A DNA stretch of 64,000 nt from Acidobacteriota bacterium (GCA_028875725.1 JAPPCR010000006.1:627786-691785); one strand, 5' to 3'. Counted from the stretch's first letter, positions 9,295 through 19,205 are shown. Numbers and translations are program-made. The notes: a model not told the origin generated them from the sequence alone.

Positions 9295-9972
9295 ATGTCC
9301 CTGCCCGAACTCGGCCCGCTGTGGCTCAGCCTCCAGCTCGCGGCGGCGGCGACCGCTGTGCTCCTGGTTCTCGGAACGCCGCTTGCCTGGTGGCTGTCCG
9401 GTACCCGATCGCCCCTGAAGCCGGTGATCGAGGCGGTGACGGCGTTGCCGCTCGTTCTGCCGCCCACGGTGCTGGGCTTCTACCTGCTGCTGCTGATGAG
9501 CCCGCGGTCCTGGCTTGGCGGTCTCTGGGTGGAAGTCACGGACACGACCCTCACCTTCTCGTTCACAGGCCTCTTGATCGCCTCCGTCGTCTACTCGCTG
9601 CCGTTCATGGTGCAGCCGCTCCAGGCCGCCTTCGAGTCGCTGGGGCGGGGGCCGTTGGAGGCGGCGGCTGCGCTCCGCGCGTCGCCGCTTGATGCCTTCC
9701 TGACGGTAGCCGCGCCGCTTTCGCTGCGCGGGTTCCTGACCGCGGCGGTCCTGACCTTCGCGCACACGATCGGCGAGTTCGGTGTCGTCCTGATGGTGGG
9801 CGGGAACATCCCGGGCAAGACACGGGTCATCTCGATCGCCATTTACGAGCACGTGGAGACGCTGCGTTACGGGGAGGCGCACACGCTCGCGGCCGGCCTG
9901 CTGCTGTTCGCGTTTGTCGTGCTCGTCTTCGTCTACGTCTTCAACCGGAGGCTGCCGGTTCATGTCGCCTGA
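9295..9972 (+). CDS. modB: Molybdate ABC transporter permease ModB
   Basis: 225-residue inner-membrane permease with about five to six hydrophobic segments. It carries the EAA loop typical of ABC importer permeases (EAAAALRASPLDAFLTVAAP, near residues 120-140) and the ModB-conserved segments LPLVLPPTVLGFYLL and FAHTIGEFGVVLMVGG. It pairs with ModA and ModC to import molybdate. ATG 9295 lies six bases after the modA stop, and the C-terminus overlaps the start of modC by 11 bp. Confidence 0.93.
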   Translation: MSLPELGPLWLSLQLAAAATAVLLVLGTPLAWWLSGTRSPLKPVIEAVTALPLVLPPTVLGFYLLLLMSPRSWLGGLWVEVTDTTLTFSFTGLLIASVVYSLPFMVQPLQAAFESLGRGPLEAAAALRASPLDAFLTVAAPLSLRGFLTAAVLTFAHTIGEFGVVLMVGGNIPGKTRVISIAIYEHVETLRYGEAHTLAAGLLLFAFVVLVFVYVFNRRLPVHVA

Positions 9973-11140
9973 ACCTCACGCAATGGGCATCACGGGGCCT
10001 GTCGGTAGCGGTTCCGCGGCTCCACCGGCGCTGGCAGCCCGGCTCGAAGTCGACGTTCAGGTCGCATTCGACGGCTTCGATCTCCAGGTCGAGCAGGCGA
10101 TCCCGGCGGCAGGCGTGACGGCACTCTTCGGTCCTTCGGGGAGTGGCAAGACGACCCTCCTGAGGTCGCTGCTCGGGTTCGAGACGCGAAGCTCGGGCCG
10201 AATCGCTCTGAACGGCGACGTCTGGCTCGACAGCGAAGCCGGGGTCGCGGTGCCGCCGCACCATCGACCCGTCGGCTGCACCTTCCAGGACGGTCGCCTG
10301 TTTCCGCACCTCGATGTCGAGGGAAACCTCCGCTACGCGGATCGGAGGAGCACGCCGGCGCCCGGCGTCGCGGCGCCGATCACCTGCGACGACGTCGTCG
10401 ACGCACTGGACCTCGGACCCCTGCTCGACCGGCGGCCCGGGACCCTGTCGGGCGGTGAGCGCCAGCGGGCCGCGCTGGGACGGGCGCTGCTCAGCCGGCC
10501 GCGACTGCTGCTCCTCGACGAGCCCCTGTCGGCGCTCGACCGCCGGCGCAAGGCCGAGATCATGCCGTACCTGCTGGCGCTGCATCCGCGTTTCGGCATC
10601 CCGACCCTCTACGTCAGCCACGCGGTCGACGAAGTGGCGCTGCTGGCGGATCGCGTCCTGGTGCTGGCCGAGGGTCGTGTACAGGCGTTCGGCGGTACGG
10701 TCGAGGTGCTGGAGCAGCTCGACCTGGCGCCGCTCACCGAGCGTTTCCAGGCCGCGGCAGTGCTGGAGGCGCGGGTCAGCGCACACGACGACGAGTACCG
10801 GTTGACCTGGCTCGACCTCGACGGCCAGCGGCTTAGCGTGCCGCGGATCGAGCACCTCGCGGTCGGTGAATCGGCGCGGTTGCTGGTGCGCTCCCGGGAC
10901 GTCTCGCTTGCCACGGAACACCCGTCGCCGACCAGCATCCGCAACGTGCTGTCCGGGGTCCTCGTGTCGCTGCAGCAGGACGAGTCGACCGCGTTCGCGG
11001 AAGCGACGGTCGATCTCGGCTCGCACCGGCTGCGGGCACGGATCACTCGGGCGTCGTCGGCCGAGCTCGGTCTCGCGGTCGGATCGCCGGTGTTCGCGCT
11101 GCTCAAGAGCGTTAGCCTGGACACCCGGGCCGGACGGTAG
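9962..11140 (+). CDS. modC: Molybdate ABC transporter ATP-binding protein ModC
   Basis: 392-residue ATPase that energises ModB. Walker A GPSGSGKTT, signature LSGGERQRAALGRAL and Walker B LLLLDEPLSALD are all intact, and the C-terminal about 120 residues form the Mop/TOBE-type regulatory part seen in ModC proteins. The start is either ATG 9962, inside the end of modB, or ATG 9983 just after it; the N-terminal about 20 residues before the first strand are not conserved, so the shorter form is possible. It is the last gene of the ggt-like/modABC operon; 135 bp without a recognisable gene follow before the M16 protease. Confidence 0.92.
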   Translation: MSPEPHAMGITGPVGSGSAAPPALAARLEVDVQVAFDGFDLQVEQAIPAAGVTALFGPSGSGKTTLLRSLLGFETRSSGRIALNGDVWLDSEAGVAVPPHHRPVGCTFQDGRLFPHLDVEGNLRYADRRSTPAPGVAAPITCDDVVDALDLGPLLDRRPGTLSGGERQRAALGRALLSRPRLLLLDEPLSALDRRRKAEIMPYLLALHPRFGIPTLYVSHAVDEVALLADRVLVLAEGRVQAFGGTVEVLEQLDLAPLTERFQAAAVLEARVSAHDDEYRLTWLDLDGQRLSVPRIEHLAVGESARLLVRSRDVSLATEHPSPTSIRNVLSGVLVSLQQDESTAFAEATVDLGSHRLRARITRASSAELGLAVGSPVFALLKSVSLDTRAGR

Positions 11141-11275
11141 AGGGAACCCGAGTGGCGCGTCTCGGGCGCATCGACGGAACAATCGGGGCACCCTTACGTT
11201 TCTACGGTAGGTAATCTCCCTCGCCTGAACGTTCAACGCGCGGAGCAAGCCGCTCCTGCCCCTGGAGACACATCG

Positions 11276-14041
11276 ATGAAGTGGACGCACAAACACGCTC
11301 CCAAGGTGCTCGCCGGCCTTTTCGTCTGGCTGCTCTCGGCACTGCCCGTACTGGCCCAGGACCTGCCGGACGGCGTCACGAAGGTCGCCTCGGTGGAGGG
11401 GATCACGGAGTACCAACTGGAGAACGGGCTCCGGTTCCTGCTCTTCCCCGACCAGAGCAAGCAGCAGGTGACCGTCAACATCACCTACCTCGTCGGTTCC
11501 CGCCACGAGGGCTACGGCGAGACCGGGATGGCGCACCTGCTGGAGCACCTGGTCTTCAAGGGCACGCCGAACCACCCGGACATTCCCGCCGAACTGACGG
11601 AGCACGGCGCGTTTCCGAACGGAACGACCTGGTTCGACCGGACGAACTACTTCGAGACCTTCCCGGCGACCGACGAGAACCTCGAGTGGGCGCTCGACCT
11701 GGAGGCCGACCGGATGGTCAACTCTTTCATCTCGGCCGAGGACCTCGAGTCCGAGATGACCGTGGTGCGGAACGAGTGGGAGAGCGGCGAGAACCAGCCG
11801 ATGGGCGTGCTGCGCAAGCGGGTCATGTCGGCCGCCTTCGACTGGCACAACTACGGCAACTCGACGATCGGCGCGCGGTCCGACGTGGAGAACGTGCCGA
11901 TCGAGCGCCTGCAGGCCTTCTACCGGAAGTACTACCAGCCGGACAATGCGATCCTGGTCGTGGCCGGGCGGTTCGAGGTCGAGCGGGCTCTTGAACTCGT
12001 AGCGGAGAAGTTTGGTCCCATTCCGCGCCCCGACCGCACCGGCGCGAACACGCTTTTCAAGACGTACACGGCGGAGCCGGCGCAGGATGGCGAGCGCACG
12101 GTGACCCTTCGGCGGGTCGGCGACACGCAGCTCGCGATGGTCGTTTACCACGTGCCGCCGGGCGCCCATGAGCAGTACGCCGCCGTGGAGGTGCTCACTC
12201 ACATCCTGGGCGTCGAGCCGGCGGGGCGCCTGTACAGGAACCTGGTCGAGCCGGGGCTTGCAGCCTCCGCCTTCGCCTCGAGCTTCCAACTGAACGAGCC
12301 GGGCGTACTGACGGCCGCGGTCGAGGTCCGGGAGCAGGACTCGCTGGAGGAGGCGGCCGAGGCGTTGTTCGCGACCCTCAGCGAGATCGCGGCCGAGCCG
12401 CCCACTGAAGAGGAGGTGGAGCGAGCCAAGACCGACTACCTGTCGCGGATCGAACTCTCGTTCAACAATCCGCAGGGGATCGCGCTTCAGCTCAGTGAGT
12501 GGGCCTCGATGGGCGACTGGAGGCTGTTCTTCCTCCACCGCGACCGGCTCGAGCAGGTGACGACGGAAGGCGTCCACGAAGTCGCGCAGACCTACCTGCG
12601 CGATTCGAACCGAACGGTCGGGTACTTCCATCCGACGGACACGACACCTGAACGGGCCGAGATCCCCAAGGCGCCCGACATCGCGGCGCTGGTCGCGGAC
12701 TACACCGGACGCGAGGCGGTGGCGGAGGGCGAGGCCTTCGACCCGACGCCGGCGAACATCGACCGGCGCACGCGGCTCGTGACCCTGTCCAAGGGCATCA
12801 AGGTCGCGTTGCTGCCCAAGCAGACCCGGGGCGAGTCGGTGACCCTGCAGATCGCCTTCCGCCACGGCACCGAAGAGGCGCTGATGGGACGCGCGACCGC
12901 TGGCGATCTGGCCGGTTCGATGCTCATGCGCGGTACGAAGAACCGTTCGCGCCAGGACATCAGCGACGAACTGGACCGCCTCAAGGCCCAGGGAGGCCTC
13001 AGCGGCGGTGCCCTGATCGTGAGCGGCTCCTTTACCACGGTGCGAGAAAACCTCACCCCGGTCCTGCGGCTCGCCGCCGAGATTCTGCGCGAGCCGGCGT
13101 TCGATGCGAAGGAGTTCGACCTGCTGCGCGAGGAGCGCTTGGCGGGAATCGAATCCCAGCGCTCCGAGCCGATGGCTCTGGTACCGACGGCGATGGGCAG
13201 GCACTTCAGTCCGTGGCCGGCCGATCATCCCCACTACTCGCCGACCTTCGACGAGCAGATCGAGCGCCTGGAGGCGGCGACAGTCGAGGAGGCGCGGGAG
13301 TTCTGGGCCTCTTTCTACGGCGCCGAGGGCGGCACGATCGCGGTGGTCGGCGACTTCGACCCGGACGAAGTCGCGGGCTTGCTCGAGGAGTTGTTCGGCG
13401 ACTGGCAGGCGCGCGAGCCGTACGAGCGCGTCGCCAATCCGCATCGCGCCGTCGAGACGGTGGCGGTCGACATCGAGACGCCGGACAAGACGAACGCGAT
13501 GATGATGGCCGTTTCGAGCTTCTCGATGCGGAACGACGATCCGGACTATCCCGCGCTGGTCATGGCGAACTACATGCTGGGCGGCGGATTCCTCAGTTCG
13601 CGCCTGGCAACCCGGATCCGCCAGGAGGAGGGTCTGTCCTACGGCGTCGGCTCTCAGGTCGGGGTGCCGCCGATCGACGACAGTGCGTTGTTCCTGACCT
13701 TCGCGATCTTTGCGCCGGAGAACGCCGACAAGGTGGTCGACGCCTTCCGCGACGAGATCAGGAAGGCGCTCGAAGACGGGTTCACCGAAGAGGAGTTCGA
13801 ACCGGCAAGGCGCGGCTATCTCGACAGCCAGCAGAACGGCCGGTCGCAGGACCGCTCGTTGGCGGGACTTCTGAGCAACAACCTCTTCACCGGCCGTACG
13901 ATGGAGTTCACCGCCGCCCAGGAGCGGGCGATCGAGGAGATGACGCTCGACGAAGTCAACGCGGCGCTGCGGAAGGTCATCTCGCTGGACGACATCTCGA
14001 TCTTCCGCGGCGGGGACTTTGCGAACAAGCTGAGTCAGTAG
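11276..14041 (+). CDS. M16 family zinc metallopeptidase, two-domain, exported
   Basis: 921-residue pitrilysin-type protease with a signal peptide (WLLSALPVLAQ) and the inverted zinc motif HLLEH at residues 87-91. The third ligand is Glu167 in NEWESGEN, the spacing expected for the family. The C-terminal half (from about 470) repeats the M16 fold without the zinc motif, as in PqqL-like and other long M16 proteins. It probably degrades peptides in the periplasm. GGAG sits 8 nt before ATG 11276. It is monocistronic and ends five bases from the convergent acetoacetate-CoA ligase gene. Confidence 0.93.
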   Translation: MKWTHKHAPKVLAGLFVWLLSALPVLAQDLPDGVTKVASVEGITEYQLENGLRFLLFPDQSKQQVTVNITYLVGSRHEGYGETGMAHLLEHLVFKGTPNHPDIPAELTEHGAFPNGTTWFDRTNYFETFPATDENLEWALDLEADRMVNSFISAEDLESEMTVVRNEWESGENQPMGVLRKRVMSAAFDWHNYGNSTIGARSDVENVPIERLQAFYRKYYQPDNAILVVAGRFEVERALELVAEKFGPIPRPDRTGANTLFKTYTAEPAQDGERTVTLRRVGDTQLAMVVYHVPPGAHEQYAAVEVLTHILGVEPAGRLYRNLVEPGLAASAFASSFQLNEPGVLTAAVEVREQDSLEEAAEALFATLSEIAAEPPTEEEVERAKTDYLSRIELSFNNPQGIALQLSEWASMGDWRLFFLHRDRLEQVTTEGVHEVAQTYLRDSNRTVGYFHPTDTTPERAEIPKAPDIAALVADYTGREAVAEGEAFDPTPANIDRRTRLVTLSKGIKVALLPKQTRGESVTLQIAFRHGTEEALMGRATAGDLAGSMLMRGTKNRSRQDISDELDRLKAQGGLSGGALIVSGSFTTVRENLTPVLRLAAEILREPAFDAKEFDLLREERLAGIESQRSEPMALVPTAMGRHFSPWPADHPHYSPTFDEQIERLEAATVEEAREFWASFYGAEGGTIAVVGDFDPDEVAGLLEELFGDWQAREPYERVANPHRAVETVAVDIETPDKTNAMMMAVSSFSMRNDDPDYPALVMANYMLGGGFLSSRLATRIRQEEGLSYGVGSQVGVPPIDDSALFLTFAIFAPENADKVVDAFRDEIRKALEDGFTEEEFEPARRGYLDSQQNGRSQDRSLAGLLSNNLFTGRTMEFTAAQERAIEEMTLDEVNAALRKVISLDDISIFRGGDFANKLSQ

Positions 14042-14045
14042 GCGA

Positions 14046-15998
14046 CTACAGCGTCGCCACGAGTGCGGCGATCGATTCCGGGTTCTTCAGTGTCCCGACG
14101 TTCACGGCACTCTCCACCGGCTCACCGGCGAGGATCCGCTTGATCGGCACTTCGAGCTTCTTGCCGGAGAGGGTCGTCGGTACTTCGGGGATCGCCCGGA
14201 TCTCGTCCGGTCCGTGACGGGGCGAGAGCCGGGTGCGCAGATGACGCCGGATGCGGCCGGCGAGCGCCGCGTCGAGGGCGATGCCCTCTGCCAGCACGAC
14301 GAACAGCCAGAGTTTGCCCTCGCGATCCAGGCTGCCCGTGTCGACGATCACGCAGTCCTCGACTTCGGGGAGCTCCCCCGCGGCGCGGTAGAACTCGGAT
14401 GTGCCCATCCGCACGCCGCCCCGGTTCAGCGTCGAGTCGGAGCGGCCGTAGATGACGGAGCTGCCGTCCTCGTCGAACTCGATCCAGTCGCCGTGGCGCC
14501 AGACGCCCGGCCAGTGGTCGAAGTAGCTCTCGCGGTACCGCTCGCCGGAGTCGTCGTTCCAGAAGAAGACGGGCATTGAAGGCAGCGGCTCGGTGATCAC
14601 GAGTTCGCCGACCTGGCCGGTGACCGCGTGGCCGTCCTCGTCGAACGCCTCTACCCTGGCGCCCAGGGAGCGGCACTGGATGCGGCCCCGCCGGACAGGT
14701 TGCAACGGATTCGGGCCGACGAAGCCGGTGCAGACGTCCGTGCCGCCCGACAGCGACCCGAGCCAGACGTCCGACTTGACCTGCTCGTAGACCCAGTCGA
14801 AGCCCTCCGCCGGCAACGGCGCACCGGTCGAACCGATCGCGCGCAGGGCTTCGAATCCGAACTGCCTGCCCGGTTCGAGACCGGCCGCACGGCAGGCCAT
14901 CAGGAAGGGCGCGCTGACGCCGAGGCAGGTCACCGCCTCTTCGTCAGCCAGGCGGTAGAGCGCCATCAGGTCTGGCCAGCCGGGCGAGCCATCGTAGAGC
15001 ACGACGGTCGTCCCCAACAGCAGGCCCGAGACGAGGTAGTTCCACATCATCCAGCCGGTCGTCGTGTACCAGAAGAAGCGGTCGCCAGCTCCGAGATCCG
15101 TGTGCAGCGCCAACTGCTTCAGGTGTTCGACGAGGATGCCGCCGTGGCCCTGGACGATCGCTTTCGGCAGCCCTGTCGTGCCCGACGAGTAGAGGATCCA
15201 GAGAGGGTGCTCGAAGGGGACCGGCTCGAAGGCGAGTTCGTCGCGGTGGGCGGTCAGCTGCTCCCAGGACAGGCGACGCGGGGCGCCGTTCGGGTCGGCG
15301 GATGGGTCGCTGGCCGGCTGCACAACGACCGCCGCGCCGAGCGTCGGTAGCGAACCGACGATCCGGTCCAGGTCGGAGCTGCGGTCGTACACGCGGCCGT
15401 TGTACGTGTAGCCATCGACACCGATCAGCACCTTCGGCTCGATCTGCCGGAAGCGGTCGAGCACGCTGTCGACCCCGAACTCAGGCGGACAACTCGACCA
15501 AATCGCGCCCAGACTGGCGGTGGCGAGGAAGGCGATCACCGCTTCGGCGTCGTTCGGGAGATAGGCGACCACCCGGTCGCCGCGCTCGACCCCGAGGCGG
15601 ACCAGACCGGCCCTGGCGGCGGCGACTTCGCGGCGCACGTCGTCACGGCTGAACTCGCGCCGCCCACGAGTCTCGCCACGGCAGATCAAAGCCGGCTGGC
15701 CGCCGCCGCCTGCGAGTGCATGTTCGGCGTAGTTCAGTCTGGCGCCGGGGAACCAGCTTGCACCGGGCATCGCACGGTTCGCGATCACACGTTCGGGCGG
15801 TGTAGGGAACCTGACGGCGAAGTAGCCGGCGATCGAGCCCCAGAACGCCTCCAGATCCGTGACGGACCAGCGCCAGAGTTCGTCGTAGCCGGCGAAGCGC
15901 AGGTTTCGCTTGTTCTCCAGCCAGCGCAGATAGCGCGCCAGGTTGCTGGCCTCGACCTGTTCTGCGCTGGGGCGCCAGAGCATGTCGTGGCCCGTCAC
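14046..15998 (-). CDS. aacS: Acetoacetate-CoA ligase
   Basis: 650-residue ANL-superfamily ligase that activates acetoacetate with ATP and CoA. Adenylation motif ILYSSGTTGLPKAIVQG (about residues 265-281), the segment YTTTGWMMWN typical of AacS, and the C-terminal catalytic segment LSGKKLEVPIKRIL are present. Length and N-terminus (LWRPSAEQV...NLARYLRWL) match acetoacetyl-CoA synthetases rather than acetyl-CoA synthetases. The GTG start at 15998 is preceded by GAGGA seven bases upstream. It stands alone, convergent with the M16 gene, and suggests use of ketone bodies or polyhydroxybutyrate-derived acetoacetate. Confidence 0.93.
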   Translation of the reverse strand: MTGHDMLWRPSAEQVEASNLARYLRWLENKRNLRFAGYDELWRWSVTDLEAFWGSIAGYFAVRFPTPPERVIANRAMPGASWFPGARLNYAEHALAGGGGQPALICRGETRGRREFSRDDVRREVAAARAGLVRLGVERGDRVVAYLPNDAEAVIAFLATASLGAIWSSCPPEFGVDSVLDRFRQIEPKVLIGVDGYTYNGRVYDRSSDLDRIVGSLPTLGAAVVVQPASDPSADPNGAPRRLSWEQLTAHRDELAFEPVPFEHPLWILYSSGTTGLPKAIVQGHGGILVEHLKQLALHTDLGAGDRFFWYTTTGWMMWNYLVSGLLLGTTVVLYDGSPGWPDLMALYRLADEEAVTCLGVSAPFLMACRAAGLEPGRQFGFEALRAIGSTGAPLPAEGFDWVYEQVKSDVWLGSLSGGTDVCTGFVGPNPLQPVRRGRIQCRSLGARVEAFDEDGHAVTGQVGELVITEPLPSMPVFFWNDDSGERYRESYFDHWPGVWRHGDWIEFDEDGSSVIYGRSDSTLNRGGVRMGTSEFYRAAGELPEVEDCVIVDTGSLDREGKLWLFVVLAEGIALDAALAGRIRRHLRTRLSPRHGPDEIRAIPEVPTTLSGKKLEVPIKRILAGEPVESAVNVGTLKNPESIAALVATL

Positions 15999-16070
15999 GT
16001 TGTTTTCCTCACAGTCTGAAGCGCGACGCTACGCTGTTGTGGCACCCACAGAACACAAGGAGGCTAGACG

Positions 16071-16451
16071 ATGAAGCATCTTCCGACGATTGCGCGCATT
16101 CTGCTGGGGCTGCTGTTCGTGTTCGGCGGCGTGACGGGCCTGTTCGAACTGGTGGAGCAGCCCGAGGTCGGGGAGGAGGCGGCGGCCTTCATGGGCGCGA
16201 TCATGGACACGGGCTACCTGTGGCCGGTAATCAAGGTGACCGAGATCGTCTGCGGCGTTCTGCTGATCCTCGGCATGTTCGTACCGCTGGCCCTGGTCGT
16301 GCTGGCGCCGGTCGCGCTCAACATTCTGCTGTTCCACGTCTTCCTGGAGCCTTCCGGTCTGGTCTTCGGTCTCGTCCTGCTGGTGTTGGGTCTCTACACC
16401 GCCCACCAGCACCGGGAGAGCTTCAGCGGCGTGCTGAAGCGTAGAGCCTGA
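16071..16451 (+). CDS. DoxX/DoxD-like small membrane protein
   Basis: 126-residue inner-membrane protein with four hydrophobic segments. The opening ARILLGLLFVFGGVTGLFEL and the central VIKVTEIVCGVLLILG pattern are typical of DoxX-like families. The biochemical role of this family is poorly defined. A strong ribosome site (AAGGAGG, 7 nt before ATG 16071) supports the start. It is monocistronic, diverging from acetoacetate-CoA ligase across 72 bp and converging on the first PQQ-propeller gene. Confidence 0.82.
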   Translation: MKHLPTIARILLGLLFVFGGVTGLFELVEQPEVGEEAAAFMGAIMDTGYLWPVIKVTEIVCGVLLILGMFVPLALVVLAPVALNILLFHVFLEPSGLVFGLVLLVLGLYTAHQHRESFSGVLKRRA

Positions 16452-16478
16452 ACGAAGTGATTCGGCGCCCGGTGGGCG

Positions 16479-17834
16479 CTATGAACCCGCGCCGACCGCG
16501 ACCAGGTGTCGGCGCGCCCGGAAGTAGATGACGCCGCCCGAGATGGCCGGCGTTGCCATCAGGGTTTCGCCCAGTTCGTTGACGGCGATCTCGTTGAGCT
16601 CAGGACCCGGCTCGATGACGTAGACGTCACCGACTTCGCTGTTGAAGTAGATGCGCCCGCCGGCGGCGACGGCCGAGGCGCTGAAGCCCGACGCGCCGCG
16701 TCCCAGACGCTTCTGGTTCAGGCGTTCGCCGGTCGTCCAGTCGACGACCGTGACGACCCCGTTGTCGTAGCAGAAGTAGGCGAGGTCGCCGACCACGATC
16801 GGCGTCTGCATGTAGTTCCCCAGCCGTTCGTGGAACCAGACCATCGCGTCGTGGTCGGGATCGAGCGTGCCCTCGGCATCCGGGTCGATCGCATAGATCG
16901 GCTTCAGCCGGCCATGAGCGTTGGTGATCAGGATCGGACCGTCGCCAGCCCGGACCGGCGTGGGCACGGGGATGTCGCCGCCGCCCTCGAGGCGCCAGAG
17001 TTCTTCGCCCGTGTCGAAGTCGTAGCCGCCGATGTGGTGGTAGCCGTTGAGAACTACCTGACGGCCACCGCCTTGGCGCGGAAAGACGGCCGGCGTGCTC
17101 CAGGTGGCGACCTCCTCGCGCGTCTTCCGCCAGACGTCCTCTCCGGTTGCCGCATCCAGAACGGCGACGAAGGACTGACTCAGGATGTCGACCTGGATGA
17201 CGACCCTGCCATCGTGAACGATCGGCGAGCTGGCGAAGCCCCACTCGTAGGTGGGGAAGTCGTAGGGACCCGAGTCGAGGACGCCGAACTGACGGTTCCA
17301 CAACGGGGTTCCGTCCAGGTCGTAGGCGTGGAGTCCCTCCGAGCCGAAGAAGGCCACGAGGACCTTGCCATCGGTCGCGGGCGTTGAGTTCGTGTGGGAC
17401 GCCTTCGTGTGCCGCTTGATCGCGGGCGTACCCTGGAAGGCCGTTCGTTCCCACAGGAGTTCGCCGGTCCGCTTGTCGAGGGCCAGCACCTGGAAGCGCT
17501 GGGGCGGTTCGCCCTCGACCGGCGTACCGTCACCGTAGAGCCCGACCTTGAGCGACGCCTCGGCGCCGTCGGGAACCGCCGACGTGAGAAAGAGGCGGTC
17601 CTCCCAGATGACCGGACTCGAGTGTCCGAGGCCGGGAACCGGGACCCTGAAGAGGATGTTCTCGCCGGTCTCCACGTTCCAGGTCGCGGGCGGCGAACCG
17701 GTGCCGGTGCCGTCCGCGCCGTTGCCGCGGAAGGAAGGCCAGTTTTCCGAGGCGGCCAAAGGCAGGGCCGTCGCCGCGACGAGGGCCGCCAACGTGGCCG
17801 TGCCGACTGCCAGTCTCCTGGAGGAAGTGGCCAT
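16479..17834 (-). CDS. Exported PQQ-binding-like beta-propeller protein (paralogue 1)
   Basis: 451-residue secreted protein with a signal peptide ending near LPLAAS, then repeated propeller blades (LDKRTGELLWERTAF, YDLDGTPLWNRQFG, LDAATGEDVWRKT, YDFDTGEELWRLEGGG). These are the A-x-D-x-x-T-G-x-x-x-W repeats of PQQ-like domains. No dehydrogenase catalytic domain is visible, so it may be a binding or scaffold protein rather than an enzyme. It lies 6 bp downstream of a closely similar gene (17841-19205), a tandem duplication, and the two are presumably co-transcribed. It ends convergent to the DoxX-like gene. Confidence 0.85.
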   Translation of the reverse strand: MATSSRRLAVGTATLAALVAATALPLAASENWPSFRGNGADGTGTGSPPATWNVETGENILFRVPVPGLGHSSPVIWEDRLFLTSAVPDGAEASLKVGLYGDGTPVEGEPPQRFQVLALDKRTGELLWERTAFQGTPAIKRHTKASHTNSTPATDGKVLVAFFGSEGLHAYDLDGTPLWNRQFGVLDSGPYDFPTYEWGFASSPIVHDGRVVIQVDILSQSFVAVLDAATGEDVWRKTREEVATWSTPAVFPRQGGGRQVVLNGYHHIGGYDFDTGEELWRLEGGGDIPVPTPVRAGDGPILITNAHGRLKPIYAIDPDAEGTLDPDHDAMVWFHERLGNYMQTPIVVGDLAYFCYDNGVVTVVDWTTGERLNQKRLGRGASGFSASAVAAGGRIYFNSEVGDVYVIEPGPELNEIAVNELGETLMATPAISGGVIYFRARRHLVAVGAGS

Positions 17835-17840
17835 CGTCGG

Positions 17841-19205
17841 CTACGAACCGCCACCGACAGCGATCAGGTGACGCCGCGCCCGGAAGTAGATGACGCCGTC
17901 CGAGATCGCCGGCGTTGCCATCAGGGTCTCGCCGATCTCGTTGACGGCCACTTCGTTGAGTTCTTCACCGGCCTCCAGGACGTAGACGTCGCCGTCCTCG
18001 CTGTTCATGTAGATGCGGCCGCCGGCCGCGACCGGCGAGGCAGTGAAACCGGAGGCGCCGCGGCCGAGACGCTGCTGCGCCACTCGCTCGCCGCTCTTCC
18101 AGTCGAACACGGTGACGACGCCGTTGTCGAAGCCGAAGTACGCGAAGTCCCCGACCACGATCGGCGTCTGCATGTAGTTCCCGAGCCGCTCGTGGAACCA
18201 GAGCATCGCCTCGTGCCCGGGATCGATCCCGCCGGCGGCGTCCGGATCGACCGCGTAGACCGGACGCATCGGGCCGTGGGCGCTGGTGATGAGGATCGGA
18301 CCGTCGGCGCCGGCGCGGATGGGCGTCGGCACCGGGATGTCGCCGCCGCCTTCGAGCCGCCAGAGTTCCTTCCCCGTGTCGAAGTCGTAGCCGCCGATGT
18401 GCTGGTAGCCGTTGACGACAATCTGGCGGCTGCCGTCGCTACGCGGGAACACGGCGGGCGTGCTCCATGTGGGAATCTCTTCGCGCCCGGTGCGCCAGAC
18501 GTCCTCGCCGGTGGCCGCGTCGAGCGCCGCGAGGAAGGAGTCGCCCTGTACGTCGACCTGGATGATCACGCGGCCGTCGTGGACCAGGGGTGAACTCGCG
18601 AACCCCCACTGCGCGGTCTTGACCACGAAGTAGCCCGAGTCGAGCACGCCGAACTGCCGGTTCCAGAGCGGCTTGCCGTCCAGGTCATAGGCGTGGAGCC
18701 CTTCGGAGCCGAAGAAGACCACCAGCACCTCGCCGTCGGTGGCCGGCGTCGAGTTCGTGTGGGATGCCTTCGTGTGACGCTTGATCGCCGGCGTGCCTTC
18801 GAAGGCCGTTTGCTGCCAGAGAAGCTCGCCGCTCCGCTTGTCGTAGGCGAGGACCACGTAGCGTTGGGGAGGCTCGCCCACGACGGGCGCGATGTCGCCG
18901 TAGAGGCCGACCTTGAGCGAGGCCTCTTCACCCTCGGGTACGGACGAGGTCAGAAACAGGCGGTCGCCCCAGATCACCGGGCTCGAGTGGCCGAGGCCCG
19001 GCACGGCGACGCGGAAGAGGACGTTCTCGCCGCTCTCGACGTTCCAGGTGGCCGGTGGCGTTCCGGTGCCGTTGCCGTCGGCGGCGTTGCCGCGGAAAGA
19101 CGGCCAGTTGTCGGAGGCTGCGGCGAGGGAGGGCGCTGTTGCGGTGACGAGTACGGCGGCAACGAGCAGGCGTCGAACCGGGGGAACGTTGGCTGGCGTC
19201 TTCAT
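17841..19205 (-). CDS. Exported PQQ-binding-like beta-propeller protein (paralogue 2)
   Basis: 454-residue paralogue of the neighbouring downstream gene. Both share long identical stretches such as RHTKASHTNSTPATDG, FGSEGLHAYDLDG and RLGNYMQTPIVVGD, while the signal peptides and several loops differ. The start ATG 19205 gives MKTPANVPPVRRLLVAAVL, a normal signal peptide; an ATG at 19229 would add eight residues. The same PQQ-like blade motifs are present and no catalytic domain is recognised. It diverges from the HDAC-family gene across 66 bp, so the promoter of the pair lies there. Confidence 0.85.
   Translation of the reverse strand: MKTPANVPPVRRLLVAAVLVTATAPSLAAASDNWPSFRGNAADGNGTGTPPATWNVESGENVLFRVAVPGLGHSSPVIWGDRLFLTSSVPEGEEASLKVGLYGDIAPVVGEPPQRYVVLAYDKRSGELLWQQTAFEGTPAIKRHTKASHTNSTPATDGEVLVVFFGSEGLHAYDLDGKPLWNRQFGVLDSGYFVVKTAQWGFASSPLVHDGRVIIQVDVQGDSFLAALDAATGEDVWRTGREEIPTWSTPAVFPRSDGSRQIVVNGYQHIGGYDFDTGKELWRLEGGGDIPVPTPIRAGADGPILITSAHGPMRPVYAVDPDAAGGIDPGHEAMLWFHERLGNYMQTPIVVGDFAYFGFDNGVVTVFDWKSGERVAQQRLGRGASGFTASPVAAGGRIYMNSEDGDVYVLEAGEELNEVAVNEIGETLMATPAISDGVIYFRARRHLIAVGGGS

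Noticed and set aside
9941-13444. Minus-strand open frame of 1,167 codons
   Set aside because: It is antisense to modC and the M16 protease, whose motifs are intact; Arg/Leu-rich shadow translation of high-GC DNA with no family pattern.
16465-16479. 6-bp GC-rich hairpin between DoxX-like and PQQ genes
   Set aside because: Short stem, no U-run; expected by chance at this GC level, so not called a terminator.
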